Source: Triangularia verruculosa
Lineage: Eukaryota; Ascomycota; Sordariomycetes; Sordariales; Podosporaceae
Direction of reading: 5' to 3'
NCBI GenBank assembly: GCA_033296885.1
Contig: MU864107.1
Coordinates: forward strand, 1-21,288
Length of the DNA stretch: 21,288 nt
Shown: positions 1 to 10,136 of the stretch, in pieces
How the letters are laid out: each line of letters begins with the position of its first letter
Position numbering within the stretch: position 1 is the first letter of the stretch
Notes under the pieces: model-generated
Databases searched by the model: none
What the model was told of the DNA's origin: nothing
What the model saw: the letters and a program-made list of their open reading frames with translations, nothing else
Translations under genes and position numbers: made by a program

Positions 1-98
1 TTGGCCGAATCCTCCATTCCTTTGCACCTATAACCACGTAGTATTACAGCTGCCAGTCCACTGTAAATTAGGCCTCACAGGGACCTATTTTAACAAAT
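1..98. repeat. Direct repeat, left copy
   Basis: The first 95 bases are identical to 17783-17877. The next few bases still align but differ by G-to-A changes in this copy (positions 96 and 100), after which the two copies diverge. The true left end is not visible because the repeat begins at the window edge. No coding potential is seen. It could be a terminal part of a dispersed element or a small segmental duplication. Confidence 0.9.
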
Positions 99-640
99 AA
101 TAATAGTTTACTTTTATTAAAGCTAGAAATAACTTCTATGTTTTAACTTAAGCAATATAGAGAATTACTACCTCTATTAAAGCTATAAATAACTTCTAAT
201 ATAGATAAAACCACACTTCCGGATTCTTATCGTATTACTAGGTAGCCTTGTAAAGCTAAGCTTCTAGTTTAATATAGAATTCTTTATAAAGAGTCTAAGC
301 ACTAAAACTAGCTTATATATATAATTAGCTAAAAGCTAATTTTAAAAGTAAATAACGTTTACTTATAATTTAAGATCGAATTTTTAAAGTTATTTTAAGA
401 GCTTAACTATTTAGTAAAAATAGGTATAATATTATAAAGATTATATCCGGTATCTTTATTCTTAGTCGAGTTAAAAACGGCTTTACGTTAAATCCTACCT
501 TTATTGGAGTTAGAAACGGCTCCTCGAAGGATTCTATTCCTACGCTTTAAATTTCTTAGTAAAATAAATCTAGGGAGCTATTTCTAATTTAAACTAAGAT
601 AGTAGATTATATTACAAATAACCCACCTTAAGCTAAGGTA
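99..640. other. AT-rich, RIP-eroded tract
   Basis: The tract is strongly AT-rich, TpA is common, and CpG remains while CpA and TpG are scarce, as expected of RIP. No reading frame is recognisable. A 23-bp unit (116-138) is repeated with one mismatch at 176-198, exactly 60 bp apart. A 19-bp segment at 506-524 recurs in inverted orientation at 21141-21159, and a looser version lies at about 470-487. Confidence 0.7.
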
Positions 641-1554
641 GGCAGGGCTAAGTCCGGGATCGGGCTCGGCTAAATGCGGCCGCTCCACGACCTAGCTTAG
701 TAAGCATACTCATAATTCGAGCTAGTTTCCCCCGTGCTCCTACGGATAATTCCACTCCTACCTAGGTTAAGAGGTTAGGAGCCTAACGTGGTGGTGGGCT
801 CAGGTAACTGCTAGCATTGTCCTTATACTGTATCGTTGTCACTGCAATGTTATACTGTAAGATATCTGGTTTACCAAGCTCCTTCAGGCATCCACAAACT
901 GTCGTCGCCCATCGTATGCCAAGGTTCGTAAAAATAAATCTCTAACTGGACTCCTAGAGCGTAAGGCGGGACCATATCTCTCGCGCGTGCAAGAGGTCAA
1001 GATCTGGCGAGTCCTGATCAGGAGTGTTAGGTAAGCGATACTTAATCTCGGCCATTAGTTGCAGTGCGGCTAGCTTGTTTGGCTAGCTGTTGCCAAGTCA
1101 GAACTGTGGCGGTGCTATTAACGAATGGCAGCAAAGTACTTCCTCTGCGAGACAAACGGCGCAAAATCGTCCAAATAGTACCAATAACCCAGCCCAGCAG
1201 ATATACCCTGAGCATCAGCGCAACATATTTTGTTTATTCTGTACACGAAGGGCCATAGGCGGCTTATCGCAGCCGCGGTCGTCGTACATATAATCGCTAG
1301 GGTTTATATATAGAGGGGTTCTGTGGTGCTGAGATGTTGCACTGCATCAGTTACGATACAATCTATCAGCCGCTATACAACCTTACATACCCACAGCTCG
1401 GTTTACCGCCGCGCCCGAAATATACACTGTTACATTCTTCAGAAGCGGTAGATCGCTATAGTCCTCGAAATCAAACCCTACCCCATTATAAAGTAAGCGG
1501 GGTAATACCTCTACGGGACTTCGGTCTTTCCGTATTCGTATGCTAAAAAGCGCA
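641..1554. other. Normal-composition island without a recognised gene
   Basis: Base composition returns to about normal between two RIP-eroded tracts. The plus-strand ORFs here (up to about 70 codons) resemble no family I know. On the minus strand, roughly 1545 to 1376, one frame reads like degraded coding sequence and ends at a TAA that could be a former glutamine codon, but I cannot name it. It may be an old insertion or a remnant of host sequence. Confidence 0.4.
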
Positions 1555-3540
1555 GGTATTCCTTACTACTATAAATAAATAACCTTTCTATAACTAGTTT
1601 TTTCTTAACTTTCTTAATAAATACTAATAAACGTTTACTTATCAGCTAAATTTACGTAGATAATTTCCTATATATTAACTAAATTAAATAACAGCGCTAG
1701 GATAAGCCGGCCCTATTAACTTTAATAAACCCTCTATATAAATAACTAAATACTATATCGAACTACCTTATAGTAATAATAGTATTAAGTAAATCTATTC
1801 CGCTAATTTTAATAGACTTTTACGTAAGCGATTAAATACTAATCGAACGACCGTACAGTTTACTACGTAAAGTTTAACCCGATTACTATATATATAGACG
1901 ATCGATCATAAGGGGAAGATATAAAGCGATTTACACTAAGCCTTTATTTATATAATATTAACGAGTACTACGAAGCGTAAGCAGATAATACGCAAAGACG
2001 TATACGCCTTTCTAGCTAAGAGAGAATAAGCGGAGTTATAAAATACATCGATCTACAAAACGTTTAAATACTATTATAAAAGGACGGTAGCCGGTAGATA
2101 CTATATACCGATATCGTAGATTATTAGGGTACGGACTATATTACAGCGATTACAGATGGCCGGCTTTAACTAAAGTATATCGATTATAATAAGATATTCT
2201 ATAATTTTAAATTCTATATTAATATTAAAGAATATAATAACGTTAAAATTAAGAGTTAAATCTTAGTAACGTATATAAAGCCGGTAATTAATAATAATAA
2301 CTATAAAGGTTATACTTATAATAATAAAAGCCGGGGTAGTAGTATCGCCTCGGGTCGGTATAATATCCGAACGGCCGGGGATCTATAGGTTTTATTTCTA
2401 CCTTAATAAGTACGCAGTTGCCCGATAGGACGGGAGCCCGAAGTTTCCTTTATTAGAATTCGTTATACAGAATATTATAGTAACGACTACCGAGATAAGC
2501 CCCGTAGTTAACGTTACCGAGGTCGATAAAATCGTAGTACTTACCGTAAATAAAGATAAAGAAGAACTACCTAATTTATAGTATAAGCCCGATTAACGAC
2601 TTACGCTTCGGGATATAACCCTTATTTACACTATAACTAACGAAGATTAACGGCGACGTTATAGAAGATATTAATAATATATACGGTAATTTTAGTAAGA
2701 GTATTAGTAAGATAATTAAGATAAGTTACGAATTTAGCGATAATACCGAAGGTAGATAATAATACGCTATACTATTAAAGATGAAACGCCGCCTTTACTT
2801 TAATTAAATAGAGGCGATTTACGAATTACTATAGCGGAACTTTAGCGGATAATTCGATAGTATATAGTACTCAGTACCGGATTAGGAAAGTCTATCGCTA
2901 GTTTAATTGTAATTACTATTATAAGGTTAGTGGAGCTTAATAATTCCAAGGTTAAATAAGACTGGGATATCGGAGTTATCGCTAATCGTCAGTATAACGG
3001 CCCGAGGATAATAGGACCTTATTCTTCAGGTAATCCGTAAAGTATTAAGTACCATTATATAGCCGGCTTATTTAATTCTAAAATCGCCCTTAAACTAGGA
3101 CCTAATCCGTTGCTTATCCTTACCCCGGCTGGTATTACTAATTAATTCGCTAATAAAGTTATATTATTATATTTAAAGAAGTAGGTTTAACGGCCGGGAT
3201 CTAATACTTATATAGATTATAGTATAGACGGATCGTTACTTAAGTAGCGCGGGTAGTTATTTAATTTTATCTATAATTAGTATAGTTTAACCGATAATTT
3301 AAATATTAACGACCCTTTATTTAACTTCGAAATATAGATAACCTTATATAAATAGTAGTAATACTATAGTATCCGATAATACTATAACTCGCTCCGTTCT
3401 AACGTAAATAAATCTATACTATAATACTCCGTAAGTTACTTAATAATATAATAGCCGAAATCGTCGAGTATAGTAAGCGTGTAATCCGTAAAATCTAATC
3501 GAGACTTTAACGATTTAGAATAACGATAAGCCCCTTAAAC
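1555..3540 (+). other. Heavily RIP-eroded tract with possible coding relic
   Basis: About 2 kb of AT-rich sequence in which CpG persists and CpA/TpG is almost gone. One plus-strand frame (codons in phase with 1861) from about 1855 to 2380, then another (in phase with 2390) to about 3450, read like protein apart from TAA/TAG codons that can be explained as former CAA/CAG. The second frame contains a P-loop-like GLGKS at about 2879-2893 and a degenerate zinc-knuckle-like stretch near 2390-2420. I do not recognise the protein; a retroelement gag or another transposon gene is possible. No terminal repeats were found. Confidence 0.45.
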
Positions 3541-4356
3541 TGCATTAGCCGCGAGTCGAAGATAGCACCTCTTATATACGATATATTATTTAAATAATTA
3601 GTAAAACAACCCGATATATTTTAAAACGAGATAATCGATTTCCTATACGGTAGTTTCGGCCTCGGGGTATCCCCGGCTACTATTTCTCGAACTCTGAAGA
3701 CGGAAAGATGGGCTAGAAAGACCAATAGCCGCGTAGCGAAACAACGGAACCCGGACCTACGGGAACTATACCTCTGTAAACTTTCTAACTGCAAATCGTA
3801 TTAGCTTGTCTTTATCGACGAGTCTAGCTGTGACAAGTGGAGCGGTGGTCGACGCCAGGGTTGGGCGCCGAGCGGAGCAACGCCCGTATAGGTTGACGAG
3901 TTTAATCGCGAGTAAAGGTTTCAGATTCTCGCTACGTATACGTAGAAGGGCGTTAAGCTAGCCCGTATTTTTCCTGGGTCCACTGATGCCGCTACATTTC
4001 AGGATTTTATTGAGCAGCTGCTGCACCATTGCGGGAAATGGCCGGAGCCGAATTCCGTCCTTGTTATGGACAATGTATCTATCCATCGCTTAGAGAGACT
4101 GGAGCGAATGTGCATTGAGGCTGGGGTGAGGCTGTTTAAGCTAGCACCCTACTCACTAGATATGAATCCTATTGAGGAGCTGTTTGCAGAGATAAAGACA
4201 TATATTAGATAACAACAGCATAACTACGCCGACCTCTTTCAGAAGGAATTTAGGACGTTCTTGGGGATGTGTGTCGATGTTGTGGGTTCTCGAGCGGCGA
4301 GTGCTAAAGGTCACTTTCGCTACTCCGGCATTTCTATTGAGTACCCTTCTGAATAA
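3541..4356 (+). pseudogene. Tc1/IS630-type DD34E transposase, RIP-inactivated
   Basis: This is a relic of a DDE transposase of the Tc1/mariner superfamily, the enzyme that cuts and rejoins the ends of its element in the nucleus. The frame runs unshifted from at least 3628 to the terminal TAA at 4354-4356. Visible motifs are FIDESSCD (first Asp), VMDNVSIH (second Asp) and PYSLDMNPIEE (final Glu). There are 34 residues between the second Asp and that Glu, hence DD34E. Five in-frame stops (near 3808, 3889, 3913, 3943 and 4210) are all TAG or TAA where glutamine fits, while the tryptophan codons in this part are intact. The N-terminal DNA-binding part merges into the RIP tract upstream, so the start cannot be fixed. 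No TIRs were found. The family call is firm and the element limits are unknown. Confidence 0.85.
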
Positions 4357-4415
4357 CGCCATAATTTTGTCCCCTAAATAAAAGATCTCCGTACCTATAT
4401 CTACACTTCTTCTAG

Positions 4416-4974
4416 CTACGACTTGACCTTGCTAACAAACTGGATTGTAATCCCTCGCTTAACCCCTTTTTCAACAAGAGACTTGGCTTCCACATCCTGG
4501 CCGGAGAAGAGCCGCTCAAGATTAAGACCCTTTAAACGTAATTTTATAAGCGTTCTGGTAACCGTTCTTCTAGGCCGGATCGGTCACCCCCGTATATAGC
4601 CACTCACAATAACGGTGCAGAGATTTGTTAATCGGCCGTGGAATGTTAAGCTTGGGCGCATAAATGTGCGTCTTGTCTCGAGCCTTTGGAGTTAACCCGG
4701 TGGATCAGCCGACCAAGTCCTAGTTACAACGTGTAGGCATGACATTCGTGATATGGATCGGAGAAAAGCTCTCGGAGAAAGACCTTTGGCGCTTCCGCTT
4801 TCTAAGCTCCGAGTCTTGCTGCTCTTTGGCACAGATCAACTCGCGGATCCAGGGTGGTACGTCCCCGTGGGACCTAAGCATGTTGCCCTCCTCGGCGTAG
4901 TCGACAAGCTTTGTACAATTGATTATTTACAGTACTTTACGTGTGAGACCACAATATCTCAGTACACCACTTTC
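4416..4974 (-). pseudogene. Unrecognised fungal protein relic, minus strand
   Basis: One minus-strand frame reads as convincing protein from about 4974 down to a TAG at 4418-4416. In order it shows an acidic/polar start with VDYAEEGNMLRSHGDVPPW, a basic KRKRQR stretch, a Pro/Lys-rich middle, YCEWLYTGVTDPA, and a C-terminal part with LERLFSGQDVEAKSLVEKG and KRGITIQFV. It carries four in-frame stops (two TAG, one TGA, one TAA) and one frameshift near 4530. Just upstream on the minus strand a CTAAC followed by ...ATACAG looks like the 3' end of an intron, so earlier exons may have existed. The layout resembles families of hypothetical proteins common in fungal repeat regions, but I cannot assign a function. 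The 97-codon plus-strand ORF over the same bases is its antisense shadow. Confidence 0.6.
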
Positions 4975-5358
4975 TGTATTTGCAGGAAATTACTTCCTAT
5001 CATTAAGTTAGAATATAGCGAAGCCTCAGGTGAGAGTTATATATAAATAGTAGAAGCAGGAACGAGAGCTTTTAGTTTAGCTACAGTTAAGCACTTAAGT
5101 ATGTTAAGAATACAAGAAGAAATTTTTAACTTAACTTACTTACCTACAATATATACTAGGTATTTACTACGTCTGTCTTCCTTAAAGCGTCCTGTCATTC
5201 TTTTCTCAACTTAACTACCTTAAATAGGCCCGTCACCTCGTCTTTAAACTTACGGAGGAGATATTACTAGCTTTTCTCTCTTCTCTACCGTAGAGCAAAT
5301 GATTGTGGCGCTATTTAACGATGCAATTTATTGGTAGTCAGGGACAGGAATGAATATT
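4975..5358. other. Spacer without a recognised gene
   Basis: The segment is moderately AT-rich. On the minus strand it holds a candidate branch site and acceptor just upstream of the relic ending at 4416, and a GTAAGTAAG near 5137 that could be the matching donor. On the plus strand an ATATATAAATAG motif lies near 5039. Nothing else could be assigned. Confidence 0.35.
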
Positions 5359-5905
5359 GCTAAAATAACAACCTACCTCCCGATAAGAGGCATCACGCTA
5401 CCATATTTTACGAACTGATATGTCGATGGCAGCTTGGCTTTTGCGGCTGGTTGGAATTACTGGTACGCTTATGCGATTCTGGTGGCTGCGGAAGCCTCGG
5501 CAGGGGCTATTCTGCTGGATTATTGGAAGACGGGGGTAAGCTGTTTAGATCACCATCATCCTGGTAGTGTGCCTGGCTCTCAACATCATTGCAGTCGAGG
5601 TCTTTGGCGAGGCTGAGTTTTGGTTTACCAGTATCAAGCTGATTACCATATTGGGTTTGATTATCATCGGAATTGTAATCATGGCTGGCGGGGGGCTAAA
5701 CAGAGAAGCCATTGGATTTGGGACTTGGAACGACCCAGGCGCCATCAAACCGTACGTGGCAACCGGAAGCTGGGGCAACTTTTTAGCGTACTGGACGGCT
5801 TTTATCAGGGCTGGATTCAGTTTCATCACCTCTCATGAGCTTATCGGGCTAGTAGCTGGCGAGACTGCGGCGCCGCGTCGGAATATTCCCAAAGCTGCTC
5901 GTCGC
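5359..5905 (+). pseudogene. Amino-acid permease fragment (APC family)
   Basis: This is the middle third of a fungal amino-acid permease, a 12-helix plasma-membrane transporter normally about 550 residues long. The sequence begins in frame at about TTYLPIRG and continues through GWNYWYAYAILVAAEAS, a hydrophobic ITIILVVCLALNIIAVE helix, SIKLITILGLIII, and the conserved loop WNDPGAIKPYV...NIPKAARRF. Three hydrophobic helices are visible. Damage includes a TGA at 5416 (from CGA or TGG), a frameshift between 5540 and 5546, and a TAG at 5546 where tryptophan is expected. Homology stops abruptly after RRF at about 5905, and both ends of the gene are missing. It is likely a dispersed or decayed gene piece, not expressed as a transporter. 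Confidence 0.85.
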
Positions 5906-7065
5906 TTCTTAGTTTCTCAGCATTCTCTTCTAACGGTGAGCAGCTGATGTAGTCAAATCTGATCCATAGTCCGCAGACACTCCGAGAGTGGCTGACCGAC
6001 ACCAGATCACACCTCCCCACACAGCAAGGAAACCCCTAGCAGCCGCTCAGAGACTATGTCGTTTCCAAGTTTGAGAAATAGAATCTTTACTCTAACTTTC
6101 AGCTCAATAACGCTACGCACGCAAGCCGTTGATTATGTTTAATTTTGTGACAAGGGCCGAGATATCAGAGCTTAGAACAGTAGTTTAATTTAGCTAATGA
6201 TCTTTAGTGGCCTCAGGATCCTTAATGGGGATTCTTTTCGGCTGATCAGTCTGCCACGTTCTACGCGTATTTATCCTTCCTCTAGTAGCCTGTGCCCTAA
6301 GGGCCCCAGGCACCCGCCAAGGCCTGTCTCTTTGATTGATATAAATACAGGCTAATGATATGGCTGCCGTAGCGCCCTGCATCATGAGTCTTGCCTCACC
6401 CCCCAACGATTGGGCCAGAGCCTGCAGTTACCCCTCGTCGTGGTGTGATATTAGCCGTGGCCAAGGTCTGTCGGTGGTTGACGTGTGACAGATTTAGCCC
6501 TCAGTTTGCGCAGTCGCTGCAAAGCCTACGATCCAACCTCTTCACCACTGCCCCCAAAACCGTCTTTAAGATAGCCTCCGCACTTAGAATCTTCCCGCCT
6601 CTATCTTCCACCAGTTTCGACGCTCAGGCTAGTATAGACGAAAAGTTATTTTTCCAAAAGACAAACCGTGGGAACGGGAAGACGAAAAGCTCTACGCCTG
6701 AATGAAAGACATACGATGGACGTTTAGCGCCTTAAAGCAAGTAAGAGAGAGCCCTTTTGGTGCCTCATGATATTATAAATAGAAGCAAGCGTGACTATCC
6801 TTGACTCATGCTATCACCTTTCCTTCCTGGATCTCGTATGCTCGAGAAAAGTACTTGAGGGCGTTGACTAGATCTTCTGGGACAGGGGAATCAAGACCGC
6901 TCTCCTACATCAGCTGGTCTTGAGGTTCTTCATCAGCAGCACGGCTTTGCTTCATGGCTTTTGAGATTGGGTTGGCTTCGTTGCTAGCTGACTACCGCAC
7001 AGCAGTTTGCGATTCCCATGTGATATCTGGCCTCGAGCCATTTGCGGCTAGAGCCAGTGTGTGGC
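5906..7065. other. Region without a recognised gene
   Basis: Composition is normal. On the minus strand from about 6490 to the TAG at 6194, one frame is open except for a single TAA and reads ...LAQSLGGEARLMMQGA...; I do not recognise it. Plus-strand ORFs of about 100 codons here show no known motif and may be antisense to it. The last few hundred bases probably hold upstream sequence for the TATA box at 7066. Confidence 0.4.
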
Positions 7066-7073
7066 TATAAAAG
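7066..7073 (+). promoter_or_regulatory. Candidate TATA box (TATAAAAG)
   Basis: A consensus TATAAAAG is followed by a pyrimidine-rich stretch with CTAAACAAACAC-like runs typical of fungal 5' UTRs. The MULE begins about 130 bp downstream. If the MULE and one target copy are ignored, an ATG (now at 10842) would sit about 205 bp from this box. Promoter activity is inferred from sequence only. Confidence 0.4.
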
Positions 7074-7193
7074 AAGTGACTTTTTAATTTTCAGCGTTAA
7101 ACAGATCCATCAACGCAGTTATATACTCTTCTTTCCCATTACCCCCCTAAACAAACACTTACTAACCAACGCTCCCCACGCCAGCAAGCCCCT

Positions 7194-7201
7194 TTATCTA
7201 A
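7194..7201 (+). repeat. MULE target-site duplication, left
   Basis: TTATCTAA directly precedes the left TIR and is repeated exactly at 10760-10767 after the right TIR. Eight bases are certain. A ninth base cannot be matched. Confidence 0.85.
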
Positions 7202-7240
7202 GGGGGTTTTGTTTGGGACCTCCCTCCACCTGCCGTGGAC
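7202..7240 (+). repeat. MULE left terminal inverted repeat
   Basis: Bases 7202-7240 match the reverse complement of 10721-10759 at 35 of 39 positions, including an uninterrupted TTTTGTTTGGGACC core and ACCTGCCGTGGAC. Weaker similarity may continue inward. Confidence 0.9.
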
Positions 7241-7794
7241 TCCCTTTTCCCATACATAGCCCTAACCCTGCAGCCTTTTTTCAGAAATTTCAATTTCATT
7301 GATGTACCTTTTTCTAATTACACTGCATTACAGCCAAGACCTTCATTTTTCTCCACCTTTATTGCAAGTGCCCACCTTTTTTACTGCAACAACGCACCTT
7401 TGGCCAAACTATCACTTGCAACTACATCTTTCCCATCCCCTACCTTACGCAACTACCAAGATATTATGGTGATATTATCAATCAATTGATCTGTAAGGCT
7501 TCATTTACTCCTGACCAATTTTCAGAGCTAAAATAGCGACAAGAATGATAGATGTGGATCAAGATGCGCGGCTGCGAGCAGCCGAGTCACACCCGACTGA
7601 GGGTGACGACGTCATTTACACCCCAACAAGCCCCCCCGAAGGCCACCAGCTTCTTACTTACGAATACGAGTCTCTCGATGAACTCTAGGATGAGCTCTCT
7701 ATTTAGGCCCGAACCGCTAGATTTTCCGTTCGTCGCCTGAGATCGAAGAAGCCGCGTCCTGGGTTTAGCCCTACAAAGGTGGAATATTGCTATA

Positions 7795-7923
7795 TGTGAC
7801 GGCGCGACCAGTTATGCCGCACTATATATACTACTGATGTAATTAAAGCTGGCAACTTTAATCACTTATAGCTTTTAATAACAATCATGGGTGTTTTTTG
7901 CAGTAGTATAATACACCGTAACA
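7795..7923 (+). repeat. TRIM-like element, left LTR
   Basis: 129 bp, TGTGAC...TAACA. It aligns without gaps to 8181-8309 with about 22 differences, all but one transitions. Inner inverted arms TATACTACTG (7827-7836) and CAGTAGTATA (7901-7910) could pair. Transition-only divergence indicates RIP, so it should not be used as a clock. Confidence 0.85.
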
Positions 7924-8180
7924 TTTAATTAAAGCTAAACGGCTACGGGTTCGAACCCTACAATTGCAATTAAGTCCCAGCTTTAGACCATCCTTAAAAA
8001 GATAAGAACCTCCTTATATAAAGATAAATTCGACTCCGAATATAATAAATATAAACGGTTATCTAAGTAAATTAAGTTACTATATATAATCCTTCTTTCT
8101 AAGATCGAAAAGTACAAGTTAATTCGGCGGGGTTACAGCTCCGAAGTTCGAAGGTTAACTTCTCGGCGAAGGAAAGGTAA

Positions 8181-8309
8181 TGTAATAGCGCGACTAGTTA
8201 TACCCTACTATATATACCACTAATATAATTAAAGCCGGCAGCTTTAATTACTTATAGCTTTTAATAACAATTATGGGTATTTTTCACAGTGGTATAATAT
8301 GCTGTGACA
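8181..8309 (+). repeat. TRIM-like element, right LTR
   Basis: 129 bp, TGTAAT...GTGACA, preceded by a purine-rich run and followed by the target copy CTATA at 8310-8314. It contains the inverted arms ATTAAAGC/GCTTTAAT around a five-base loop. Confidence 0.85.
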
Positions 8310-10136
8310 CTATACAAGAGACGCGGTACGCCCTACGAAGAGCCACAGTAGCAGTAAAACAACAACTACAAAGTGGAACTGCAAGTGGCTTGCGGTAACC
8401 ACGGCCATAGCTAAAAATAGTTTCAAATGGACCCTCCGAATCAAGCACTGCGACCACAACTACAAGCTCACTAAAAGCACAGAGGCAACTAACTTCAAGT
8501 TCAATGATGAACATAAAGCCTGGGCCAAGGAATTCATCAAGCTGCCTAATTATACTACGCTTTAGATGGATGAAGCCATACGCGAGAGGTTTCCTGATGA
8601 TCATTTCAAGAAGTATTAGATCTACACCCTCCGTAGTAAGCTACGTAAGGACTCTCGCGATGGTTACACTCTATTTTAAGTAGCGTATAAGAAGCTTGTT
8701 GAACGTAAAGTGCGCTTAAAGTGCTCTGGCAGGATGAGGAGCAAACCAAGCTAGAGAGCCTCTTCTGGAGCCACGAGTTTGGGATGCAGTAATAGCCTTT
8801 TAACTACTAGGTATAGTTATATGACAATATATACAAAACTAATAATAAGAACCTAGCGCTCTTTCAAGTTATGACTCTTAATAACTGCCGTAAGGTAATT
8901 TCGCTAGCGTTCAGCCTTATCAACAATGAATAGTAAGAGGGCTTCGATTGGCTTATAGATCAGTGTGTTGCAATTTGACAAAGAGCTGGCGCGCCAGCTC
9001 CCGCCGTAACTATCACCGATTTCGATACCTCAATAAAAAGTGCCATCGCCAAAGTGTACCCTAACGCAAAGCCTTTGCTCTGTATATTCCATATCAATAA
9101 GAACATTAAGCTTTACATGGTTAAAAAGTGGGATAAGAAGGTTGCAGCTGAGGTTAAGAGAGTTACTTTGATAACTTAGGGGGTTTACAGGTAAGTGGAA
9201 TAATAAACAGCCGAAACTAAAGACGAAGAAGACCTTCGAATTGTAATAATACTTAGTAACTTTGTCACTAAAGACGGCTTAGTTCCAGCGCTTCCGCCCA
9301 CTAAAGAAGTCGAGTACTCCCGCTATAGCCTTTATATCCTCTGGCTACACGTACTTTACGCCCCTACTATGGAAGACTACCTCAAGGCGAGGTAACGCCT
9401 TAAAGACTTCTTTACTGGCCAGACTAAATTTATCGCCTATTTAGAAACTACCCTTTACCTTGCAGCGGAGCAGTGGGCTATATACTATGCTAGAGAGCTT
9501 CTCACCTTCGGCCAGCGGACTACCTTACTAGTTGAGTCTGCTAATTGGATGTTGAAGGGCTTCTTGGTCACAAGGAAGAGCACAGTTAACGATATTATCG
9601 AGCGTACGTTTTATATGGTGGAGGTTATGGAAAGAAATGTCGCTTAAGCTCGTCAAGCTGAAAAAGATCATTTAAGGAGGGATTTAATAAGCTATGCATG
9701 GCTCGGCACCGTTCCAACTAGAGTTGCCTTATATGCGGTTGGCAAGGCTGTTGAGCAGTACCGAAAATTGCAACGCTATTAAGAGTCTCGTTGGAATCCT
9801 TACCTCGACCGAATTCCCGCTTGCATATATACTTTTATTAAGAAATTAGGAATCCCGTGTCTATATAAGATCAAGGAAAGACTGGAAGCTGGTGGTCGCT
9901 TGTAAGTAGAAGACTTTGTTCCTTTTTAGTAGCTGGAAAGGTCGTTACTTGACGAGGACCAGTATTTGTGCTACCAAGAATTTGATAGGGTTACAAAGCT
10001 GAAAGGAAGGCTTAAAGGCAGTAATACCTTCGCCCTTAACCCCCAGGCGCCTCGGTTAACCACTCCGTTGTTAACAGCACTACCCTCAATAATAACCCCT
10101 GCCACCATGCCTACGACTATACCATTATTACCATAG

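Larger units (their letters stand above)
7795..8309 (+). mobile_element. TRIM-like miniature LTR retroelement nested in the MULE
   Basis: Two 129-bp direct repeats, each beginning TG and ending CA, enclose 257 bp. A 5-bp target duplication, CTATA, lies at 7790-7794 and 8310-8314. A purine run GAAGGAAAGG (8168-8177) sits three bases before the right LTR, as a polypurine tract should. Removing the element and one CTATA rejoins the MULE reading frame exactly (VEYCY to TRDAV), so it inserted into an existing gene. No canonical primer-binding site starting TGG follows the left LTR; a palindromic GGGTTCGAACCC lies at 7947-7958. The interior has no gag/pol, but one frame from about 7985 into the right LTR reads as a basic peptide with only two glutamine-type stops. 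Structure is certain; the name TRIM is by definition of size and form. Confidence 0.85.
7545..10136 (+). pseudogene. MULE transposase, interrupted and RIP-mutated
   Basis: The ATG at 7545 opens an acidic N-terminus (MIDVDQDARLRAAES). The frame reaches VEYCY at 7793, where the TRIM-like element intervenes, and resumes at 8315. A FAR1-like part with FKWTLRIKHCDHNYKLT follows, then the MULE catalytic region. The catalytic region includes LYDNIYKTN (first Asp), ITDFDTSIKSAI (second Asp) and CIFHINKNI (CxxH). A long helical part ends near the TAG at 10134. There is one single-base deletion near 8718 and about 22 in-frame stops, nearly all TAG/TAA at likely glutamines, one TGA. At least a dozen TGG codons remain. 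About 690 codons are visible, against some 800 for related transposases, so the C-terminus probably continued into the AT-rich tract. Confidence 0.88.

Noticed and set aside
2378..2440. Retroviral-type CCHC zinc knuckle of a gag protein
   Set aside because: The Cys/His pattern only appears after assuming several RIP changes, and the last Cys does not fit. It is mentioned only as a weak hint.
4753..5046. 97-codon plus-strand ORF as a gene
   Set aside because: It has no motif, and the minus strand over the same bases carries a coherent protein relic.
7947..7958. GGGTTCGAACCC as a tRNA gene or SINE B box
   Set aside because: No cloverleaf can be folded around it and no A box lies at the right distance. 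It is a palindrome inside the TRIM-like element.
7827..8296. Compensatory base-pair change between the two LTRs in the arms TATAC(T/C)ACT and AGT(A/G)GTATA, suggesting a conserved RNA hairpin
   Set aside because: The change is C to T in CpA on one arm and G to A in TpG on the other, exactly what RIP does to both arms of an inverted repeat. It is not evidence for RNA structure.
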